The translations under genes and the position numbers were made by a program. A stretch of DNA of 22,365 bases, from assembly GCA_964529445.1 (NCBI GenBank), contig CAZGWJ010000040.1, forward strand, positions 1 through 22,365. The letters are read 5' to 3'. Below the pieces are notes generated by a model. It saw only the letters and a program-made list of their open reading frames with translations, did not search any database and was not told where the DNA came from. Positions within the stretch are counted from its first letter, which is position 1, and each line of letters opens with the position of its first letter. The DNA comes from CAZGWJ01 sp964529445. Its GTDB lineage: Bacteria > Oederibacteriota > Muellerivitia > Muellerivitales > Muellerivitaceae. Shown in pieces: positions 6,816 to 12,888 of the stretch.

Positions 6816-7855
6816 TGGAGAAAAACGCATTCAGCCTGGAAGCCCTGGCCCTTCAGGTCGGAGGCCGGTACACCGGTGAGGGTTCCGTGCGGCTATCGGG
6901 GGTCGCGCCGCTCGATGCGGCCCGTGACGGGGACCTGGCTTTCCTCACGAACCCGAAATACGCGAAGGCGGCGGCGACGACCCGCGCCTCCGCCGTCCTG
7001 TGCGCCGCGGAGATCCCCGGTGTCGATAAGCCCTTCCTGCTTTGTCCCAATCCCTATGCCGCCCTGGCGCGGATCATCGGATTGTTCCATCCCCCGAAGG
7101 CCCTGAAGGCGGGGATCCGCGAGGGGGCGCGGGTCCAGCCAGGCGCGGAGGTGCACGGGGATGCCTGTGTCCTGCCGGGTGCCCACGTCGAAAAGGGCGC
7201 CCGGGTGGGCGCCCGGACGATCCTCTATCCCGGCGTGTTCGTGGGGGAGGACGCGACGGTTGGGCAGGATTGCATCCTCTATCCCAATTCGGTGGTGCGC
7301 GAGGAATGCGTCCTGGGGGACCGGGTCATTCTCCAGCCGGGAGCCGTGATCGGCGGTGATGGGTTCGGTTTCGCGCCCGATAACGGCTCCTACGTCAAGA
7401 TCCCCCAGGTGGGCAATGTCGTCATCGAGGACGACGTGGAGATCGGCGCCAACACCTGCGTGGACCGGGCCGTGCTCGGTTCGACCCGGGTGGGGAAGGG
7501 CACCAAGCTCGACAACCTCATCATGGTTGCCCACAATGTCGTGATCGGTAAACACAATGTCATGGCCTCCCAGGTCGGCATTTCCGGTTCCACCACCTTC
7601 GGCGATCATGTCACCGTGGGCGGGCAGGTGGGACTGGCGGGGCACCTCCATGTCGGGGATCGGGCCACCCTGGCCGCCCAATCCGGTATCATGGCGGATA
7701 TCCCCCCGGGGAGCGTCCAGTTCGGGTCTCCCTCCCAACCCATGGCCGATGCCATGAAATGCGCCGCGGCTTACCGGGAACTGCCGGAACTCCTGAAGCG
7801 CATCCGCCGCCTGGAAAAAGAGATCGAGCGACTCCTTCATCGGGCGAAGGAGTAG
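6815..7855 (+). CDS. lpxD: UDP-3-O-acylglucosamine N-acyltransferase LpxD
   Basis: A 346-residue protein, the usual family length. It transfers a 3-hydroxyacyl chain from acyl-carrier protein to the 2-amino group of UDP-3-O-acylglucosamine, the third lipid A step, in the cytosol. The N-terminal uridine-binding domain (about 1-105, with GDLAFLTNPKY) precedes a left-handed beta-helix of hexapeptide repeats (about 105-300). The general-base histidine is His240 in NLIMVAHNVVIG, matching E. coli His239, and GGDGFGFAPDNGSYVKIPQ is the family signature. A C-terminal helix (LLKRIRRLEKEIERLL) closes the trimer. The ATG overlaps the skp stop by one base, and lpxC-fabZ starts 5 bases after its stop, so translation is probably coupled. 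Confidence 0.97.
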   Translation: MEKNAFSLEALALQVGGRYTGEGSVRLSGVAPLDAARDGDLAFLTNPKYAKAAATTRASAVLCAAEIPGVDKPFLLCPNPYAALARIIGLFHPPKALKAGIREGARVQPGAEVHGDACVLPGAHVEKGARVGARTILYPGVFVGEDATVGQDCILYPNSVVREECVLGDRVILQPGAVIGGDGFGFAPDNGSYVKIPQVGNVVIEDDVEIGANTCVDRAVLGSTRVGKGTKLDNLIMVAHNVVIGKHNVMASQVGISGSTTFGDHVTVGGQVGLAGHLHVGDRATLAAQSGIMADIPPGSVQFGSPSQPMADAMKCAAAYRELPELLKRIRRLEKEIERLLHRAKE

Positions 7856-7860
7856 GCGCC

Positions 7861-9156
7861 ATGCCCCGATCCCAAAGGACCCTGAAGGGGAGCGTCCGGT
7901 TCGAGGGCGTCGGCCTCCATACGGGCCGCACCACCCGGGTGACGGTCTCGCCCGCCGCGCCGGGTTCGGGCATCCGTTTCCTTCGGAGCGACCTTTCGGC
8001 GGAGATCCCCTGCTCGCCCCTGGCCGTCTCGGCCACGTCCCGCAGCACCACCCTCTCGGACGGGAAGGGCGCCGAGGTCCACACGATCGAGCATTTCCTG
8101 GCCGCGGTTGCGGGCTTGGGCCTCGACAACCTGGTCATCGCGATGGACGGCCCCGAGATGCCCATCCTGGACGGCAGTCCCCGCCCCTTCCTGGAATCCT
8201 TGCTCTCCGCCGGTACCATCGAGCAGGCGGTGCCCGTCGAGCCCCTGCGCATCACCGAACGGGTGGAGGTGAACGTGGGTCCGGCCCGCCTGGTCGCCGA
8301 ACCCGGAGGGGATTTCCTGGAACTCCGCGTGGACATCTCCTTCCCGAGGCCGGGGCTGGAAGCGCAATCGGCCGTCTTTCGCCTCGAGAACGACTCCTTC
8401 GAGCACGAACTTTCCGGAGCCCGGACCTTCTGCCTGAAGGAGGAGGTCGATCACCTGAGGAGCCAGGGCTTGATCCAGGGAGCGACCCTGGACTGCGGCC
8501 TGGTCTACGGACTCGAAGGTCTCCTGAACGGACCCCAGCGCTACGACAACGAGCCGGCCCGCCACAAGACGGTGGACCTGCTCGGGGACTTGATGTTGCT
8601 CAATCGTCCCGTTTGGGGCAGAATTACCGCTTCGAAAGCCGGTCATCGCTCCCATGTCGAGCTGGGCAAGGCCCTGCTCGAGCGCTTCGGGAAGGGACCG
8701 TCGCTGAAAGGAAAAGCCATGCTGGACATCGTGCAGATCCAGAAGATCCTGCCCCACCGTTACCCTTTCCTCATGATCGACCGGGTGCTGGAGGTCGATC
8801 CGGGGAAGAGGGCGGTGGCGCTCAAGAACGTGACGGTCAACGAACCCCATTTCATGGGGCACTTCCCGGGGCATCCCATCATGCCCGGCGTCCTGCTCGT
8901 CGAGGCCATGGCCCAGACCGGCGGGATCGCCTTGACCGATTACCTGAACCAGGGAAAGCTCCCCTACTTCGCCAAGGTGGACGAGGCCCGTTTCCGGGCC
9001 CCCGTGCGGCCCGGCGACCAGGTGCGCCTCGAAGTGGAGATCACCTCCCAGAAGGCCATGATCTTCAAGATGTCCGGGAAGGCCCTGGTGGACGGCCAGG
9101 TGGTCTGCGAATCCCAGTTCACGTGCGCTCTCGTTCCGGCCGCGAAGGAGGATTGA
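7861..9156 (+). CDS. lpxC/fabZ: Bifunctional LpxC-FabZ: UDP-3-O-acyl-GlcNAc deacetylase fused to 3-hydroxyacyl-ACP dehydratase
   Basis: A 431-residue fusion. Residues 1 to about 280 are LpxC, the zinc deacetylase and committed step of lipid A synthesis. HTIEH gives Glu77 and the zinc ligand His78; RHKTVDLLGD gives zinc ligands His235 and Asp239; KAGH gives His262. These match E. coli Glu78, His79, His238, Asp242 and His265. Residues 287-431 are a complete FabZ hot-dog domain (ILPHRYPFLMIDRV) with catalytic His334 in GHFPGHP and Glu348 in VEAMAQTGG. The start is the ATG at 7861 with AAGGAG upstream. This fusion is known from Bacteroidetes and some other non-proteobacterial lineages. It places in one chain two enzymes competing for hydroxyacyl flux between lipid A and fatty acids. 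An internal ATG at 8719 preceded by AAAGGAAA could yield separate FabZ. Confidence 0.97.
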   Translation: MPRSQRTLKGSVRFEGVGLHTGRTTRVTVSPAAPGSGIRFLRSDLSAEIPCSPLAVSATSRSTTLSDGKGAEVHTIEHFLAAVAGLGLDNLVIAMDGPEMPILDGSPRPFLESLLSAGTIEQAVPVEPLRITERVEVNVGPARLVAEPGGDFLELRVDISFPRPGLEAQSAVFRLENDSFEHELSGARTFCLKEEVDHLRSQGLIQGATLDCGLVYGLEGLLNGPQRYDNEPARHKTVDLLGDLMLLNRPVWGRITASKAGHRSHVELGKALLERFGKGPSLKGKAMLDIVQIQKILPHRYPFLMIDRVLEVDPGKRAVALKNVTVNEPHFMGHFPGHPIMPGVLLVEAMAQTGGIALTDYLNQGKLPYFAKVDEARFRAPVRPGDQVRLEVEITSQKAMIFKMSGKALVDGQVVCESQFTCALVPAAKED

Positions 9157-9163
9157 CGCACGC

Positions 9164-9946
9164 ATGTCCCCCTCTCCGCAGATCCATCCCACAGCCCTCG
9201 TTGATCCGAAGGCCGAACTGGCTCCGGGCGTCGTCGTCGGACCCTACACGCTCATCGGACCCCACGTGAAAGTCGGCGAGAACACGACCATCGGCAACGG
9301 CGTGGTCATCACCGGCCGTACGACGATCGGGAAGCGCAATCGCATCTTCACGGGAGCCATCCTGGGCAGCGAGCCCCAGGACGTGAAATACGCCGGGGAG
9401 GTCTCCTACCTCGAGATTGGCGACGACAACATCATCCGCGAATACGCCACGGTCAATCCCGGCACGGGGGAAGGCGCGAAGACCGTGGTGGGCAACGACA
9501 CCTGGCTCATGATGAACACCCACGTGGCGCACAACTGCGTCGTGGGGAACCACGTGAAGCTGTCCAACGTGGCGGCCCTGGCGGGGCACGTGCGGGTGGA
9601 CGATTACGCCATTGTCGGGGGGTTGACACCCGTGCACCAGTTCGTGCGCATCGGCCGCAACGCCATGATCGGCGGGGGACTCCGGGTTCCCCAGGACGTG
9701 GTGCCCTACACCCTGGCGGGCGGGGAACCCCTGCAGGCCGGCGGGCTCAACAGCGTCGGGTTGGAACGCTGCGGGTTCTCGCCGGAGACCGTCCGGATCC
9801 TGAAGGACGCCTACCGCATCATTTTCCGGAAGAAGCTCACGACGCAGGAGGCCGTCAAGGCCCTGCAGTCGGACCTTCCGCAGATTCCCGAGGTAGGCGT
9901 TCTCGTCGAGTTCCTTTCGACCAGCCAGCGGGGTTTCACGCGATAG
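9164..9946 (+). CDS. lpxA: UDP-N-acetylglucosamine O-acyltransferase LpxA
   Basis: A 260-residue protein of usual length; it attaches a 3-hydroxyacyl chain to UDP-GlcNAc, the first lipid A step. Hexapeptide repeats form the left-handed beta-helix (about 5-190). NTHVAHNCVVGNH contains the catalytic His123, equivalent to E. coli His125. GSEPQDVKY and REYATVNPGT are further family signatures, and a helical C-terminal domain follows (FSPETVRILKDAYR). The ATG at 9164 lies 7 bases after the fusion gene stop, with its ribosome site (AAGGAGG) inside the end of that gene. It is the last gene of the tightly packed lpx set; a 161-base gap with an inverted repeat precedes lpxI. Confidence 0.97.
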   Translation: MSPSPQIHPTALVDPKAELAPGVVVGPYTLIGPHVKVGENTTIGNGVVITGRTTIGKRNRIFTGAILGSEPQDVKYAGEVSYLEIGDDNIIREYATVNPGTGEGAKTVVGNDTWLMMNTHVAHNCVVGNHVKLSNVAALAGHVRVDDYAIVGGLTPVHQFVRIGRNAMIGGGLRVPQDVVPYTLAGGEPLQAGGLNSVGLERCGFSPETVRILKDAYRIIFRKKLTTQEAVKALQSDLPQIPEVGVLVEFLSTSQRGFTR

Positions 9947-9956
9947 GCCGAATCCT

Positions 9957-10092
9957 CGCCACGAAGGCACCAAGGCACGAAGGGGAATGGATGAGGGAAC
10001 GGCCGAAGACCTTGGCGTGTACACCCCGCAACCTGTTCGTTCTTCATGGGTGCGTCACGTCGTGACCTTCATGTCTTCGTGAATTCGCGGCG
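9957..10092. repeat. Imperfect inverted-repeat intergenic element
   Basis: The left arm near 9962-9982 (CACGAAGGCACCAAGGCACGA) is matched in reverse complement by the right arm near 10063-10084, about 18 of 22 positions with one gap. CACGAAG-type intergenic repeats are seen scattered in many bacterial genomes. A decayed half copy (CTTCGTGACTTC...GGTGAATCCGC) lies at about 12113-12137, before the glycosyltransferase gene. Confidence 0.5.
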
Positions 10093-10107
10093 GATCCGAG
10101 GTTGTCC

Positions 10108-10929
10108 ATGACGAATCGGAAGAACAGTAGCGATCCCATCGGGCTGTTGGCCGGGGGCGGCGAATTGCCGATCCTCTTCGCGCGCCGCGCCCGACAGAAA
10201 GGCGTGCCCCTGGTCGTCGCGGCCCTCGAGGGGAACGCCTCCTCCCGGGTTGCCCGCCCCGGCGAGCCGCTCCTGCGGCTCCGGATCGGACAGTTGGGGG
10301 CCCTCCTCTCCTTCTTCAAGAAGCACGGCGTGAAGCGCGCCGTGATGCTGGGCAAGGTCCAGCATTCCTCCGTCCTTCGCGGCATTCCCTTCGACCTCAA
10401 GGCGCTGGCCGTCGTGGCCGGCTTGAAGGACCGCTCCGGCCCCGCCCTGCTGAGGGCCCTGGCCGACGAGCTCATGAAGGCGGGTGTGCGCGTGCTCGAC
10501 AGCCGCACGATGCTCCAGGATGCCTTGTCCCCGCGCGGGATCCTCACGCGACGGCGTCCCGACGTTTCCCAGTCCCGATCGGCCTCCTACGGTTTGAAGC
10601 GCGCCCGGGCGCTCGCCCGGTGGGGGGTCGGGCAGACCCTCATCGTCAAGCGGTGCGCCGTTGCGGCCGTCGAGGCCGCGGAGGGCACCGACGGGGCCAT
10701 CCGTCGCGCCGGGCAGGTGGCGGGGAAGGGGTGCATCGCCGTGAAGGTGGCCGCACAGACCCAGGACTGGCGGTTCGACGTTCCCACCGTGGGACCGGCC
10801 ACGATCCGCACTCTCGCGAAGGCCGGCGCCGCCGGGCTCGTGATCGAGGCCGGCCGGACCTTCATCCTGCGCCGGAATACGACCCTGGCCCTGGCCGACC
10901 GGTACGGCCTCTTCGTCCAGGCCGTCTGA
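10108..10929 (+). CDS. lpxI: UDP-2,3-diacylglucosamine pyrophosphatase LpxI
   Basis: A 273-residue protein of the LpxI (DUF1009) family. It hydrolyses UDP-2,3-diacylglucosamine to lipid X and UMP, replacing LpxH in lineages that lack it. The family opening IGLLAGGGELP is at the N-terminus; EGTDGAIRRAG is at about 192-202; DVPTVGPATI contains Asp224, which by position corresponds to the Asp225 shown to be essential in Caulobacter LpxI (equivalence is my inference). The ATG at 10108 is chosen because GAGG is 6 bases upstream; a TTG at 10102 adds only two residues. The next gene begins 4 bases after the stop. lpxB, normally the next step, is not in the window. Confidence 0.93.
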   Translation: MTNRKNSSDPIGLLAGGGELPILFARRARQKGVPLVVAALEGNASSRVARPGEPLLRLRIGQLGALLSFFKKHGVKRAVMLGKVQHSSVLRGIPFDLKALAVVAGLKDRSGPALLRALADELMKAGVRVLDSRTMLQDALSPRGILTRRRPDVSQSRSASYGLKRARALARWGVGQTLIVKRCAVAAVEAAEGTDGAIRRAGQVAGKGCIAVKVAAQTQDWRFDVPTVGPATIRTLAKAGAAGLVIEAGRTFILRRNTTLALADRYGLFVQAV

Positions 10930-10933
10930 TCCC

Positions 10934-12019
10934 GTGGGCTCGCTCAGGCAGGAACCGGACGGCCGCCTGAAGCATCCGGCCTTGTTCATCTTCCTTCTGG
11001 GGGGGCTCAGCGGTGCCGCCCTGAACGTCGGCCTCACCTTCGCGTTGCATCGCTGGGCCGGTTTCTCCCTGCTCGCGGCCTTCTTCCTCGGAACCCTGGC
11101 CAACGAAATCTTCCATTTCCTCTATTACACCCTCATCCACGACAACGAGGAGATGCATTTCCACACCCCGCTCCCCGTGCGGCTCTTGCTCTATACGGCC
11201 CTGGCCCTTTTGGGCGTCCTTCTCCTGGCGGCCGTCCTGACCTGGACGGACTGGCCGCCCTTGGGGGCCGTCCTGGCGGTCCTGGGGATCCTGTCGGTCG
11301 GCAACACGGTGTTGAACCGCATCTCGACCTACTCCTCGGCCCGGCTGGCCCAGGTCGAGTACGCCGACAAGGAGGGCGATTATTACGACGAGCAGTCCGA
11401 TCCGGGGAAGGTGAGCCGGTTCCGCGCCTGGTACCATTCATCCCGTTACGAGGCCCTCACGCGGTTCGTGGCGGAGCATTACCGGAAGGGCATGCGGATG
11501 GCCGACCTGGGTTGCGGCAATTGCCGCTGGAACACCCGCGGCGTCCCGGTGACGGGTGTGGACGTGAACGCGAAGATGCTGAAGTGGGCGCGTTCGAGGG
11601 GCCGGCTTGCCTCGTTCAAGGTCACGAACGATCTTTCGAGCACGGGATTGCCGTCGCGGCGTTTCGACCTGGTGCTCATGTCGGAGACCCTGGAACACCT
11701 GACGGACCTGCGGGCGACCCTGGCCGAGGTGCGGCGCATCCTGAAGGACCGGGGCACCTTCCTCGTCACCGTGCCCTGGGACTTTTTCCTGGGGCCCTTC
11801 TTCACGCTCTTCAACCTGAATTGTCTCTACATGGCCTACGTCAAGGGAAGCCGCTACCACCGCTACCGGTGCGGTCACGTGAACCACTTCACGCGGGGAC
11901 GCCTGAAGGCCGCGCTGGAAGCCAACGGGTTCGAACTGACGCACCTCTTCGTCGTGAACGGCCTGCTTCTCTACGCGTCAGCCCGGAAAGCCGCTCCGCC
12001 GGTGGGGAGAAAGGCGTGA
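10934..12019 (+). CDS. GtrA-like membrane domain fused to SAM-dependent methyltransferase
   Basis: A 361-residue fusion starting at GTG 10934, 4 bases after lpxI, without a strong ribosome site. Residues about 15-135 hold four hydrophobic segments (LFIFLLGGLSGAALNVG, LLAAFFLGTLANEIFHF, LLLYTALALLGVLLLAAVL, GAVLAVLGILSVGNTVLNR) in the GtrA pattern, a family that flips polyprenyl-phosphate sugars or otherwise assists polysaccharide transfer. Residues about 165-350 are a class I methyltransferase: DLGCG at 191-195, acidic motif VD at 209-210, LMSETLEHL and FLVTVPW as later motifs. The stretch between motifs I and II is shorter than typical. Its substrate is unknown; the context suggests a lipid-linked sugar or surface glycan. 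The downstream GT2 and GT-C genes complete a Gtr-like set. Confidence 0.82.
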   Translation: MGSLRQEPDGRLKHPALFIFLLGGLSGAALNVGLTFALHRWAGFSLLAAFFLGTLANEIFHFLYYTLIHDNEEMHFHTPLPVRLLLYTALALLGVLLLAAVLTWTDWPPLGAVLAVLGILSVGNTVLNRISTYSSARLAQVEYADKEGDYYDEQSDPGKVSRFRAWYHSSRYEALTRFVAEHYRKGMRMADLGCGNCRWNTRGVPVTGVDVNAKMLKWARSRGRLASFKVTNDLSSTGLPSRRFDLVLMSETLEHLTDLRATLAEVRRILKDRGTFLVTVPWDFFLGPFFTLFNLNCLYMAYVKGSRYHRYRCGHVNHFTRGRLKAALEANGFELTHLFVVNGLLLYASARKAAPPVGRKA

Positions 12020-12147
12020 ATGCGTGAAGAGTGTCCGTCACCCAATCCCTTCGGGGAAGAGATCTTGCCGAAGGCGGATGAAGGGATGTGTCGTTAAGGA
12101 TCTTGATGCTGTTCTTCGTGACTTCTTGGTGAATCCGCTAGGAGTCC

Positions 12148-12888
12148 ATGCCTGAAATGAAGATTTTCGTGATGGTTCCCACCTACAACGAGCGCGAGAA
12201 CATCGCGGACCTGGTGCGCGGCATCCATCGCGCGCTCCCTTCCGCGACGGTCCTGGTGGTGGACGATTCCTCCCCGGACGGCACGGCCGACGAGGTGAAG
12301 CGTCTGTCCCGGCGCGACCGGCATCTGCGCCTCCTGTTGAGGCCACGCGAGGTCAAGGGCCGGGGTTGGGCGGGACGCGACGGTTTCATCGAGGCCCTGC
12401 GGCTGGGCGCCGATGCGGTGGCCGAGATGGACGCGGACCTTTCCCACGATCCGAAATTCCTGCCCGCGCTCCTGGAACCCGTGAGGCGGGGAAGCGCCGA
12501 TCTGGTCCTGGGAAGCCGTTTCATCCCAGGGGGGCGGGATGCCGACCGGCCCTGGTACCGGAGATGGGTGAGCCGCTTCGCCCGCCTTTACCTGTCCATC
12601 CTGCTGGGACTTGCCGCGAAGGATCCGTCTTCCGGCTACCGGATCTTCACGAAGGAGGCCTTGTCGGCCCTCGGTGTCGGGGGTCTCCGCTCGCGGGACC
12701 CCTTCATCGTGACCGAGATGCTGTACAGGGCCACCCGCGCCCGCCTGCGCATCGCGGAGGTGCCCATCGTCTTCGTGGACCGCACGCGCGGAACTTCCAA
12801 ACTCGGGATGGGGACCCTGCTAAAATACCTGGTCAAAGCCCTGCAACTCCGCTGGAAAACCCGACTCCCGAAAGGAGCAGGCGAATGA
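12148..12888 (+). CDS. Polyprenyl-phosphate mannose synthase-like glycosyltransferase (GT2, DPM1 type)
   Basis: A 246-residue GT-A fold enzyme. VPTYNERENI opens the nucleotide-sugar domain, VVDDSSPDGT and EMDADLSHDP are the metal-binding acidic motifs, and the C-terminal RTRGTSKLGMG is diagnostic of the dolichol-phosphate mannose synthase family. It lacks the two C-terminal membrane helices of GtrB, so it resembles the soluble DPM1 form. Expected reaction: transfer of mannose or another hexose from a nucleotide sugar to a polyprenyl phosphate at the inner face of the cytoplasmic membrane. The ATG at 12148 has AGGAG only 3 bases away; an ATG at 12157 (MKIFVMVP) is a good alternative. The stop overlaps the GT-C start (ATGA), implying coupled synthesis with the likely user of its product. 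Confidence 0.9.
   Translation: MPEMKIFVMVPTYNERENIADLVRGIHRALPSATVLVVDDSSPDGTADEVKRLSRRDRHLRLLLRPREVKGRGWAGRDGFIEALRLGADAVAEMDADLSHDPKFLPALLEPVRRGSADLVLGSRFIPGGRDADRPWYRRWVSRFARLYLSILLGLAAKDPSSGYRIFTKEALSALGVGGLRSRDPFIVTEMLYRATRARLRIAEVPIVFVDRTRGTSKLGMGTLLKYLVKALQLRWKTRLPKGAGE

Noticed and set aside
7837..9192. Minus-strand open frame of 451 residues across lpxC-fabZ
   Set aside because: Antisense shadow of a gene whose catalytic residues are all identifiable.
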